From Candidatus Eiseniibacteriota bacterium (GTDB taxonomy: Bacteria > Eisenbacteria > RBG-16-71-46 > JAFGJU01): DNA of 9,904 nucleotides. A program made the translations under genes and the position numbers. The stretch spans positions 1 through 9,904 of the forward strand of contig JAFGJU010000157.1 of NCBI GenBank assembly GCA_016928935.1, written 5' to 3'. The notes beneath the pieces are model-generated. The model searched no databases, was not told the origin of the DNA, and saw only the letters and a list, made by a program, of their open reading frames with translations. Position 1 is the stretch's first letter. Each line of letters starts with the position of its first letter. Below, piece after piece: positions 1 through 7,360 of this stretch.

Positions 1-440
1 AACGACCGAACCTTCTCGTCCTCAGCCGACCCCCGGAGGCCGTTCCACTTCCTGAGACACAGGTAGTTGCCCCTGCCCTTGAGCGCCGCCGCCGAGAAAC
101 CGCCCCGGAAGATTTTTTTCAGCACCGGCAGGTCTCTGTCCATGAGCTGTTCCTGCAGGTTCTTGGTGTTAGTGGAAACTAGGACGCGGCTGTCCGTGGC
201 CAGCGACACGGCAACTGACGGCACGAGGTATCCTATCGACTTGCCCACGCCGGTCGCCGCCTCGATGACGAGGGAACCGCCGTCCGTCAGCGTCGACAGC
301 ACCTCTTCGGCGAACTGGACCTGCTGCGGCCTGGGCTCGAAGTCGCGTATCTCTCTGGAGAGCTTCCCTCCAGGGGCGAAGATGTCCCTGATGGCGGCCA
401 CGTCTGAACGCAAGGGGAGTTCCTTTCCTCGGAGGAGCAT
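1..440 (-). CDS. DinG/XPD-family ATP-dependent DNA helicase, N-terminal part (3' end outside window)
   Basis: This gene encodes the first 146 residues of a superfamily 2 DNA helicase of the DinG/XPD type. These are iron-sulfur enzymes that use ATP to unwind DNA 5'->3' in repair and in removal of R-loops. Visible in order are an entry segment EPRPQQ (residues 35-40, Q-motif-like), Walker A ATGVGKS (62-68), motif Ia STNTKNLQEQL (89-99), and LKGRGNYLCLRKW (120-132). In that last segment C128 matches the first cysteine ligand of the 4Fe-4S cluster. There is no N-terminal exonuclease domain, because the helicase starts almost at once. I chose the ATG at 440-438 because the family-typical FAPGG (21-25) follows directly. 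No good ribosome site precedes it, and the gene lies 17 bases after the thiC stop, so translation may depend on thiC. The remainder, including DEAH and the other cysteines, lies outside the window. Family identity is firm; the exact subfamily is not. Confidence 0.9.
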   Translation of the reverse strand, partial: MLLRGKELPLRSDVAAIRDIFAPGGKLSREIRDFEPRPQQVQFAEEVLSTLTDGGSLVIEAATGVGKSIGYLVPSVAVSLATDSRVLVSTNTKNLQEQLMDRDLPVLKKIFRGGFSAAALKGRGNYLCLRKWNGLRGSAEDEKVRS

Positions 441-457
441 CGATCCGGCAGGACCGT

Positions 458-1747
458 TCAGCTCTTGGTTCTGAAGACCGGGGCGCTCTTCTTCATCGCA
501 CAGAACTCAGAGCACATCGTGCAGAACTCAGGGTCTCTCGGTGGGCTCGAAGCGCGAAAACTCTTTGCACGCTCGGGGTCCATGGCCAGACTGAGCTCCT
601 TCTCCCAGGCCAGAGCGCATCTGGCCGTTGACATGTCCCTGTCCCAGTCAGCGGCGCCCGGCAGGCCCTTGGCAATGTCGGCGGCGTGTGCGGCTATCCT
701 GGAGGCCATTACCCCTTCCCAGACGTCTTCCTCAGACGGCAGGCGCAGGTGCTCCGAGGCCGTCACGTAACACAGGAAGTCCGCTCCCTTGGCCGCGGCC
801 AGAGCACCCCCTATCGCACCTACGATGTGGTCGTAGCCGGGCGCAACGTCGGTAACCAGCGGTCCCAGGACGTAGAAAGGCGCCCCGTCGCAAGTGCTCT
901 TCTCGATCGTCACGTTGGCTTCGACAAGGTGCAGGGGCACATGACCCGGGCCTTCCACCATGGCCTGCACGCCGGCGGCCCTGGCTCTCCGAACCAGCTC
1001 GCCTATCACCAGGAGTTCTCCGAACTGCGCGGCGTCGTTGGCGTCCGCCAGGCACCCCGGCCTCATGCCGTCGCCCAGACTCAGGGTCAGGTCGTACTTC
1101 CTGGAAATGTCGAGGAGGTCGTCAAACCTCTCGTACAACGGGTTTTCCCTGCCGTTCGCGTGCATCCATTCCAGCAGTATTGCCCCACCCCTGCTCACCA
1201 CGTCCGTGACTCTGGAGAGCTTCCTGGCCTGCTCCATCACGGAGAAGGTGACGCCGCAGTGCACCGTGACGAAATCCACACCGTCCCTGGCGTGAAGCTC
1301 CACGGCGCCCAGTATCTCGTCTCCCGACAAGTCCGAAGTGTGCCTGCCGGCCCTCATCGCGTCGGATGCGCACTCGTAGATTGGAACGCTGCCGAGCGGC
1401 ACGTAGCATTCCCCGATTATGGCCCTGCGTATCCGTCGCAGGTCGCCTCCGGTGCTCAGGTCCATCACGGCGTCGGCGCCCGCCTCCATCGCCGCCTTCA
1501 GCTTTCGGAGCTCTTTGTTCTCGTCGCAATCGTCGGGCGAAGTGCCCAGGTTGGCGTTCACTTTGGTGCGCAGGCCCGCCCCAATGGCGCAGGGCTTTCT
1601 CACTTCCCTGCGGTTGTTCTTGGGTATCACTATCCGGCCCGCGCGAACCCCCTGCTGGATGGTTTCAACCGAGACCCTCTCGGTCCTGGAAATCATTTCC
1701 ATTTCAGGGGTTATCTTGCCCTGCAGGGCCGCTTCGATCTGATTCAT
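458..1747 (-). CDS. thiC: Phosphomethylpyrimidine synthase ThiC, short form
   Basis: ThiC is a radical SAM enzyme that rearranges aminoimidazole ribotide into hydroxymethylpyrimidine phosphate, the pyrimidine half of thiamine, in the cytoplasm. The protein has 429 residues, typical of the short form and well below the roughly 630 of E. coli ThiC. Family motifs run the full length: TKVNANLGTS (61-70), MDLSTGGD (95-102), PLGSVPIYE (117-125), TVHCG (161-165), LSLGDGMRPG (222-231), EGPGHVP (265-271), GPLVTDVAPGYDHI (295-308) and LCYVTASEHL (325-334). The C-terminal iron-sulfur motif is CTMCSEFC (C409, C412, C416), spaced CX2CX3C rather than the textbook CX2CX4C. The ATG at 1747 is preferred over an in-frame GTG at 1753, because AGGA lies nine bases before the ATG but only three before the GTG. 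It is the first gene after the promoter at 1805-1833. ThiC paralogues such as BzaF (hydroxybenzimidazole synthase) are similar in length, so that role is not excluded. Confidence 0.93.
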   Translation of the reverse strand: MNQIEAALQGKITPEMEMISRTERVSVETIQQGVRAGRIVIPKNNRREVRKPCAIGAGLRTKVNANLGTSPDDCDENKELRKLKAAMEAGADAVMDLSTGGDLRRIRRAIIGECYVPLGSVPIYECASDAMRAGRHTSDLSGDEILGAVELHARDGVDFVTVHCGVTFSVMEQARKLSRVTDVVSRGGAILLEWMHANGRENPLYERFDDLLDISRKYDLTLSLGDGMRPGCLADANDAAQFGELLVIGELVRRARAAGVQAMVEGPGHVPLHLVEANVTIEKSTCDGAPFYVLGPLVTDVAPGYDHIVGAIGGALAAAKGADFLCYVTASEHLRLPSEEDVWEGVMASRIAAHAADIAKGLPGAADWDRDMSTARCALAWEKELSLAMDPERAKSFRASSPPRDPEFCTMCSEFCAMKKSAPVFRTKS

Positions 1748-1756
1748 GTACACACG

Positions 1757-1762
1757 TCCTTT
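1757..1762 (-). promoter_or_regulatory. Ribosome binding site of thiC
   Basis: On the minus strand AAAGGA ends nine bases before the ATG at 1747. This spacing supports ATG 1747 over the in-frame GTG at 1753, which would be only three bases away. Confidence 0.65.
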
Positions 1763-1804
1763 CTCTTCTACTCACCCGTCCCAACCGTATTCTTGTCGAG
1801 TCTC

Positions 1805-1833
1805 AATATAAGCCCTGGGAACGGCCAAGTCAA
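1805..1833 (-). promoter_or_regulatory. Sigma-70-type promoter for thiC and the helicase gene
   Basis: On the minus strand a -35 box TTGACT (1833-1828) and a -10 box TATATT (1810-1805) are separated by exactly 17 bases. Each differs from consensus at one position. The -10 region is an AT-rich island in otherwise GC-rich DNA. Transcription would start near 1798, leaving a leader of about 50 bases before the thiC ATG. That is too short for a TPP riboswitch, and no thi-box sequence is seen. The site lies downstream of the envelope genes, so it would give the thiC-helicase pair its own expression. Confidence 0.72.
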
Positions 1834-1851
1834 GGAGAGCGAGGGGCGCGG

Positions 1852-1875
1852 GCCGGTAGGCCGCGGCCACCCGGC
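1852..1875 (-). terminator. GC-rich inverted repeat after the Omp85 gene, possible terminator
   Basis: The outer arms GCCGG and CCGGC flank the perfect palindrome GGCCGCGGCC, with a two-base mismatch on each side. It begins about 20 bases past the Omp85 stop codon and ends about 20 bases before the -35 box of the thiC promoter. It could end or slow transcription of the envelope cluster. No T-run follows on either strand, so it does not meet the usual rule for an intrinsic terminator. It could equally be an mRNA-protecting hairpin or a palindromic protein site. Confidence 0.4.
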
Positions 1876-1895
1876 TCGAGAGAAGACGTGCGGGG

Positions 1896-3656
1896 TCAGA
1901 ACCTGGCCTCGAGTCCGACGTGCACCTTGCCGGAGCTCAAAGACTCACCGGCGGGAATGCCCAGGTCTATGCCTGCCAGGCCCAGAAGCGAAGGAACCCT
2001 GAGTCCTATGCCGTAGCCGTAGTGGAACCTCTCGGCCCTGGAGGCCGCCGGCGTGGAGGCGTATCCGCAGTCCAGAAACACAAAAGCCCTGCCGCCCTCG
2101 TCGCCCACCACCAGGCCGTATTCACACTGGAGCGAGCCCACTGTTTCAGCCTGGAACTGCCTCTCGGAGTATCCCCTGAGCGTGTTCTTCCCTCCCAGCG
2201 GAAACATCTCGTCGCTCGAAATGAGCTCCGTGCCCTCCAGGACCGCGCTCACGGAGGCGTCCAGGACGAGGAGCTGGCCCCGGCGGACTCTTCCCTGCAC
2301 GAGCGCCTCGCCCCGCAGAGTGGAGAACGCCCGGCTCTCGTCCTCCCTGCACAAGGCCGTCCGGTCCAAACACACGAGCTTCCTGCGGCCCCTGCTGAAT
2401 TCCAGCGACGTGAGCAGGGTTCCACGCGAAAGCCAGGAAGCCTCGCCCATGAACAGCTCGACGCCGGCCAGCCACGCCGTCCTGGTGGCGCGGGAGCGCC
2501 ACTCTGCCGTGTTGAGCGTCTTCTCGAAGCTCGCGCCGACCTCTCCCGAGAGCCCGCGCCACACGGGGACCTTGGCGGAGATGGTGAAAGAGGTCTTGGC
2601 GAAGAAAGTGTCCCTGGCCGTGTGGTCGAACGACACGGTGGAAGAAAACGGAAGGCCGCTCACCCACGGCTCCGTGTAGAGGAAGCGCAGAGACGAAGTC
2701 TTGTTGCCCGAGGCCTCCCAGCCGGCGCTGGCGCTCCTCCCGCTCCGCGCCAGGTTCAGCACGGACAGCGACAGCGCGCCGGTCACCTCGCTCGTGCGCC
2801 CCCTGAAGCCCATCGCTCCGGCGAAGGAAGTCGTCTTCTTGTCCTTGACCGGGATGGAGATGGTCACGCAGTCGTCCCCGGAGCGAGTGACCGACGGCTC
2901 CCCCACTTCCTGGAATAGGCCGCTCCTCCTGAGCGCCGTGACGCCGTGCCGCAGTTTACTCATATTGTAGAGGTCTCCGCGCCTCACGCCTAGGGCTCGC
3001 TCGAGCGGCCCCGGCTTGAGGTCGTTCGACCCCGCCAGCCTCACCTCGCTCACCCTGGCCACGGGCCCTTCGTCGATCAGAAACGCGAACGACACTGCGC
3101 TTCCGTCCAGCCGGAACTCCGCCGCCCGGACTTGAGCGAACGGAAGGCCGGCGTCCGCCAGAAAGCTCACGACGTTGTCACGAGCCCTCTGTATGACGCC
3201 GTCAGCCAGCCGGGTGCCCTTCACGATCCCGGCGGCGTCAGAAAGCCTGTCCGAGGGGACGGTCCTGTTTCCCACAAACCTGACTTCACCCGCCACAGCC
3301 GGTCTGCCCTCGCTCACGTGGACCACGGCGGTCCTGCCCTCGGGTCCCCCCGCGAGGACGACGCTGTCCACGGTCGCGCCGAGGTACCCGCGTCGGCCGT
3401 ACGATTCCAGCACAACACTCCTCACGGCGGCCTCGGTGCTGTCGTCCCACGCCCGCACCGGAACGCTCACCGTGGCCGTCCGCGCATCCCCCACGGCCGG
3501 AGGCAAGCCCTCCGCACCGCACACCAGCGGCGCGGCCGATGTCACGGCGGCGACCGCCCCCGCCAGACACATCAGGAACGCGGGGTGGGCCTTCACCGGG
3601 CCGGGGAGCCGCGCCGGCCAGCCGGCCGCGACGGTCTTCTTCCTCTCGCGTCTCAT
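1896..3656 (-). CDS. Omp85-family outer-membrane protein with POTRA domains (TamA-like size)
   Basis: This is an outer-membrane protein of the Omp85 superfamily, whose members insert or translocate other proteins at the outer membrane. It has 586 residues. A signal peptide with a long basic lead (hydrophobic core about 26-46) is followed by three POTRA-like segments at about 60-118, 122-198 and 201-274, then a barrel from about 275 to 586. In the barrel, LRGY (493-496) is the conserved loop-6 motif, and the chain ends in a terminal Phe (EARF) as an outer-membrane signal would. POTRA 2 and 3 are the clearest; POTRA 1 is less certain. The size and domain count resemble E. coli TamA (577 residues) more than BamA, but no TamB partner is in the window. 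The ATG at 3656 overlaps the upstream stop as TGATG, and GAGGG lies ten bases before it. C429 and C436 lie in a probable loop and could form a disulfide. The substrate is unknown; the adjacent large barrel protein is the natural candidate. Confidence 0.9.
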   Translation of the reverse strand: MRRERKKTVAAGWPARLPGPVKAHPAFLMCLAGAVAAVTSAAPLVCGAEGLPPAVGDARTATVSVPVRAWDDSTEAAVRSVVLESYGRRGYLGATVDSVVLAGGPEGRTAVVHVSEGRPAVAGEVRFVGNRTVPSDRLSDAAGIVKGTRLADGVIQRARDNVVSFLADAGLPFAQVRAAEFRLDGSAVSFAFLIDEGPVARVSEVRLAGSNDLKPGPLERALGVRRGDLYNMSKLRHGVTALRRSGLFQEVGEPSVTRSGDDCVTISIPVKDKKTTSFAGAMGFRGRTSEVTGALSLSVLNLARSGRSASAGWEASGNKTSSLRFLYTEPWVSGLPFSSTVSFDHTARDTFFAKTSFTISAKVPVWRGLSGEVGASFEKTLNTAEWRSRATRTAWLAGVELFMGEASWLSRGTLLTSLEFSRGRRKLVCLDRTALCREDESRAFSTLRGEALVQGRVRRGQLLVLDASVSAVLEGTELISSDEMFPLGGKNTLRGYSERQFQAETVGSLQCEYGLVVGDEGGRAFVFLDCGYASTPAASRAERFHYGYGIGLRVPSLLGLAGIDLGIPAGESLSSGKVHVGLEARF

Positions 3657-6600
3657 CAGAAATGCGCCCTCATCTCGAGTCTCCCGTCCGTCACGAAGGC
3701 TCCCGTGCTCCGCCTCGAGCTCACACTTGTGGAAAACGTGAGGTGCTCGCCGGCCCTGTGGTCGAGCGAGAACAGAAACTCCGTCCGGTACGGCTCCACG
3801 AGCGCCGCCGAAGTCGCGGTGCCCAGCACGGCCGTGTCCCCGTCGTAAGACGAGATTGTGCAAACCAGCCGGGCCCTGGTGGAGGTCCTGACCCCGTACG
3901 TGGCCGAGGGAGAGGCTTTGTACACCCTGAGCCCGCCGCCCGTGTCGTCGTCCCTGAGCCTGGACAGCGAGCCGTAAAGCTCCAGCTCGACGTTCCTCAC
4001 CGGCAGGAACTTCAAGTCGACCGTGCTCTCCGTGCCGCTCTGTCTGCCGCGGGCGGCCGCGCCCTGTAAAACCGCCACTCTCCGGGTCTTCGTCCTCCAC
4101 GCTTGTTCCATCTCCAGGGTGAGGTTACGGGCGGGCTCGCTCCTCAACCGCACGGCGTTACGTCTCTCCTCGCTCTTGTCGCGCACGTTCTCGTACTGGT
4201 TGTTCAAGAGACTCGACGCCTCAAACAGGTACCTCAGGGCCACGCTTCGGGCAGGCGCGGACGCCTCCAGCTCCTGCCTGATGAGGGAGCTTGCTCTGAG
4301 CGCCGACCCTCGTTCGGTGTACAGGGGGCGAGCCAGCATGCCGAACACGCCCTCCGTGTTGCCCAGGACCCCCGACGAACGGAAGAGGCTCGAAGAAGTC
4401 AGAGTCTCCAGGATTTGCGACAGGGCGCCCTGCCCCGGCCGGGCCGCCGACTCTGCCGCCCGGGTCGTGCCTTGAGGAGTCTCGCCTCCGGCCGACTCCC
4501 CGGGCCGGGTCGCTCTCTTCGCCCACAGTCCCTTGAAAGGTCTCAGAGTGAGCGTCGCGCTGGTGGCGGCGTCCGAGCTCAGGACGGAGGCGTCCAGTTT
4601 GGTGATGCTGACCTCGTAGTCACCCCTTCCCCTGTACGTGCCGGTGCTGTCGTAATGGCCCTGGTTCTGGCCCACGTACACTATGGCCTTCGAGCTCTGA
4701 TCCGCGTCCAGGCTCGTCACGTTGTGATTGAGCTCGTAGCTCACCCGGCCTGACCGGGTCGTCTGAGAGAGTGACAGCCTGCCCAGCTCCGTGGTCCGGT
4801 CGCCCGCCCCAAGGTAAGCGTGCAGGTCTCTCAGGGAATACTCGCACGCGGCGCTCACGGACCTCCACCCGGCGAGCTGAACTCCCAGAGTGTGGGTGAC
4901 GGCGTCGGAGCTTCTGGTCCTCCGGTCGGGCGACCCGGAGTACTCGACTCTGTAGGCCTCCTTTATCCTGACCGACAGCGGCCCCCTCCATGCACTGGAG
5001 AGCCCCGCGCCGGCCTCGCGCACGACGAGGCCGGAACCGCCTTCCTGCTCCTTCACCTCCGAGTAGTAGCTGGCGGACGGCACCACTGCCAGGCCGTTCA
5101 GACTGGACGTGACGGACCCGACCGTCCTGGAAGAGCCGACGCTCGTCGACGAGCCCGCACCTGACCCGCCGTCGCTCGAGGCTCGCTCCAGTCTTGCCGA
5201 CAACGACAGCGGCCCTGCCAGGTCCGAGCCGTAGGCGAACCGGCTGGCGGAAAGGCCCGAAGAAGACGCCAGCCTGCCGTGGGCGAACGAGAACGACAAC
5301 GCCTCGACCGGGCTGTACGCGGTCTCCAACTCCAGCCTCCGCTGGCCGCGGCCGGCGATTGCGCTGTCCTGAGCGGCCCAGGTCTCGGCGTCGAAGGCGG
5401 CGTCCAGGTTTCCGAACGTCCGGAAATTGTCGTCCGCACTCCTCATTCTGCCGGCGAAGCTGACTCGTCCGAGCGAGAGCCCGGCCAGGGAAAGCTGCAC
5501 CGGGGCCGCCTTCACGCTGACGGACCCGGCGGTGCCGCGGTTGTCGCCGTCGTCTTTCGCCGACAGAGTGTTCAGGTCCGCCTGGCTCAACGCCAGCTCA
5601 CCTGCCACCTCCACTCCCCTCACGGAGAAGGTCGTGGTCACGTCTCCCACGCGAGTGGCGGCCGGGGCGGTCAGCGCCCGGGCCGGAACGTATTCGGCCT
5701 GATTAGGCCCCACGTACACGTAGAAGGCCCTGCCCCCGGCGTCCGCCGAGGCCACGTAGCTTCCCCTGCCCTCGCCGACCCTCACGAATCCGACGTCGTA
5801 GGCCCCGGTGCCGTCGGACGCATACTCGTACACGCCCACACCCAGGGAGTCCACCGACACTAGGTTGTAGTCGCCGTTGCCGGGCCCCACGTACCTGGCC
5901 CCCTCGGTCGTGCCTCCGCTGGACGCGTCCCCCAGCTCTCGCAGAACGGTCTTGTCCTCGTCGCTCATGCTGCCATCGGCCGGTGACGAGTCGTCCGACT
6001 CAGACACTGCCAGCACCTGCAGCGTCGCCAGCCCGCCGGCGAAGCTCCTGCCGGCCTTCAGGGCGTAGAAGCCCTTCTGGTAGTCCCCGTATCTGTACTC
6101 GTACTCGACTCGCACACGGCTCTCGGCGCGCATGGGGTGCGCGTTCGTGAAGTAGAGTCTCCCGGTGCCGTAGTCCATCCAGTAGTCGGCGCCTTCTCCC
6201 CTCCTCAGCTTGACGCCGTCCAACCACACCCTCTCCGTGCCGGCCATGACGACGCAGGCCGCACCCGAGTCCGTGAGAAGCTGATAAGGCCCCTGCTTCC
6301 CCTCCGTGCCCGTGAACTCCCGGGAGCTCCACTTGCCCTCGAGCGTGCTGCCTGCGGCCGTGACCTCGGCTCCGGCCACGCTGCCGGTGACCCTGGCGCC
6401 CTCCAGCTTCCTGGTCACGTTCACCAGGGAAGCGCCGTCAAGCGCGAGCTCGCAGTCGCCGAACGAGGCAGAGAAGGACCTCGAGCGCATCTCCACTCGG
6501 ATCTCATCCAGCTCCCGGACCGACTCGGTCCTGCCTTCGGGCTGGATGGGCAGGTCCCTGTCCGTCAGAACCGCGTTCAGCTCAAGCCCCTTCGTGATCT

Positions 6601-7360
6601 CTCCGGTCACGTTCATGTCGAGAGACTGCTTGAGGCTGGCCTCCCGGTTGGAGCCGAGCTCGACCGAGAACGTCTTTGTGCCTCTCAGCCTGAGGCCGCG
6701 GCCCACTGCCGGCGCCGGCGATGCCGCGGCGGGTCGAGCAGCGGCGGACGCGTTGGCCGCCGGCCGTGCGGAGCCGCCTTCGTTCCCGGGCGACCGCGCG
6801 TCCGGCGCGCCGGCCGTGGGCAGGAGCGAGCGCGCGTAGAAGGGAAGGTACCTGTACTTCACCTCGGCTTGTTCTCCGGCCTTGACCGGCGCCTTCAGGC
6901 ACACAAGGCCGTTCTCGCAGTCCAAAAAGTATTCGGTCCTTGCCAGGACCCTCCCACCCACGCCGACGCTCTCGCTTCCCACGAACACGTTCCCGTCCGG
7001 CAGACTGAGCGTGTCCTCATCGTGCTGAAAGAGGTAGTAGGCGACTCTGCTCGAGGCGTCCGTGGACAACACCCGGACGAGCGCCGGAACCCCAGCGGCG
7101 CTGTCGCAATCGGCCGGCATTCGCGCTGCAGCCACCTCGCCTCGCTCAGCCTCCACGGCTCCCGCCGGGTCGCTCACCCCTGCCGGCCACGCCGAGGGGT
7201 CTCCGGCCACAGCAGTAGCCGTCGTCACGGCCAACGCGACGCTCACCACCGCCGCCACCACCGCACACCCCGGCTTCAGGCGCGGAGCCGCCTCAACGCG
7301 CGTCCGGCGCCGGGCCCGAGCCGCTCGTTTGGAAGACATGAACCTCATCGCTCCCGCCAT
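3656..7360 (-). CDS. Large outer-membrane beta-barrel candidate with SprA-like Y/G-rich motifs
   Basis: The protein has 1234 residues and no specific function is recognised. A basic N-terminus leads into a hydrophobic signal segment (about 32-53, ending AVAG). A small beta domain (about 111-174) and an Ala/Pro-rich linker (181-221) follow. A second, longer beta domain (about 356-427) contains ERVWLDG and YWMDYGTGRLYF. Short repeats come next: YVGPGNGDYNLV (490-501), GEGRGSYVAS (529-538) and YVGPNQAEYVPA (549-560), with YVGQNQGHY recurring at 895-903. The C-terminal half alternates polar and hydrophobic residues like barrel strands and ends RLEMRAHF with terminal Phe. Similar motifs are known to me from SprA and from very large outer-membrane proteins of FCB-group bacteria; that link is recall, not a search. 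The gene overlaps the lipoprotein gene upstream and shares TGATG with the Omp85 gene downstream. The start is uncertain. ATG 7360 gives the longest form but has no ribosome site. ATG 7339 (1227 residues) has GGGAG eleven bases before it, and ATG 7348 is also possible. Confidence 0.8.
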   Translation of the reverse strand: MAGAMRFMSSKRAARARRRTRVEAAPRLKPGCAVVAAVVSVALAVTTATAVAGDPSAWPAGVSDPAGAVEAERGEVAAARMPADCDSAAGVPALVRVLSTDASSRVAYYLFQHDEDTLSLPDGNVFVGSESVGVGGRVLARTEYFLDCENGLVCLKAPVKAGEQAEVKYRYLPFYARSLLPTAGAPDARSPGNEGGSARPAANASAAARPAAASPAPAVGRGLRLRGTKTFSVELGSNREASLKQSLDMNVTGEITKGLELNAVLTDRDLPIQPEGRTESVRELDEIRVEMRSRSFSASFGDCELALDGASLVNVTRKLEGARVTGSVAGAEVTAAGSTLEGKWSSREFTGTEGKQGPYQLLTDSGAACVVMAGTERVWLDGVKLRRGEGADYWMDYGTGRLYFTNAHPMRAESRVRVEYEYRYGDYQKGFYALKAGRSFAGGLATLQVLAVSESDDSSPADGSMSDEDKTVLRELGDASSGGTTEGARYVGPGNGDYNLVSVDSLGVGVYEYASDGTGAYDVGFVRVGEGRGSYVASADAGGRAFYVYVGPNQAEYVPARALTAPAATRVGDVTTTFSVRGVEVAGELALSQADLNTLSAKDDGDNRGTAGSVSVKAAPVQLSLAGLSLGRVSFAGRMRSADDNFRTFGNLDAAFDAETWAAQDSAIAGRGQRRLELETAYSPVEALSFSFAHGRLASSSGLSASRFAYGSDLAGPLSLSARLERASSDGGSGAGSSTSVGSSRTVGSVTSSLNGLAVVPSASYYSEVKEQEGGSGLVVREAGAGLSSAWRGPLSVRIKEAYRVEYSGSPDRRTRSSDAVTHTLGVQLAGWRSVSAACEYSLRDLHAYLGAGDRTTELGRLSLSQTTRSGRVSYELNHNVTSLDADQSSKAIVYVGQNQGHYDSTGTYRGRGDYEVSITKLDASVLSSDAATSATLTLRPFKGLWAKRATRPGESAGGETPQGTTRAAESAARPGQGALSQILETLTSSSLFRSSGVLGNTEGVFGMLARPLYTERGSALRASSLIRQELEASAPARSVALRYLFEASSLLNNQYENVRDKSEERRNAVRLRSEPARNLTLEMEQAWRTKTRRVAVLQGAAARGRQSGTESTVDLKFLPVRNVELELYGSLSRLRDDDTGGGLRVYKASPSATYGVRTSTRARLVCTISSYDGDTAVLGTATSAALVEPYRTEFLFSLDHRAGEHLTFSTSVSSRRSTGAFVTDGRLEMRAHF

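Noticed and set aside
1748..1895. TPP riboswitch before thiC
   Set aside because: No thi-box-like conserved sequence was found on the minus strand, and the leader after the predicted transcript start is only about 50 bases.
686..2002. Long plus-strand open frame opposite thiC (438 codons)
   Set aside because: It is antisense to a gene with family motifs along its whole length, its product shows no recognisable domain, and such frames are expected opposite high-GC genes.
3657..4100. Upstream extension of the Omp85 reading frame
   Set aside because: The added 148 residues are low-complexity Arg/Gly/His-rich sequence in another frame of the barrel gene. A signal peptide starts exactly at the ATG at 3656.
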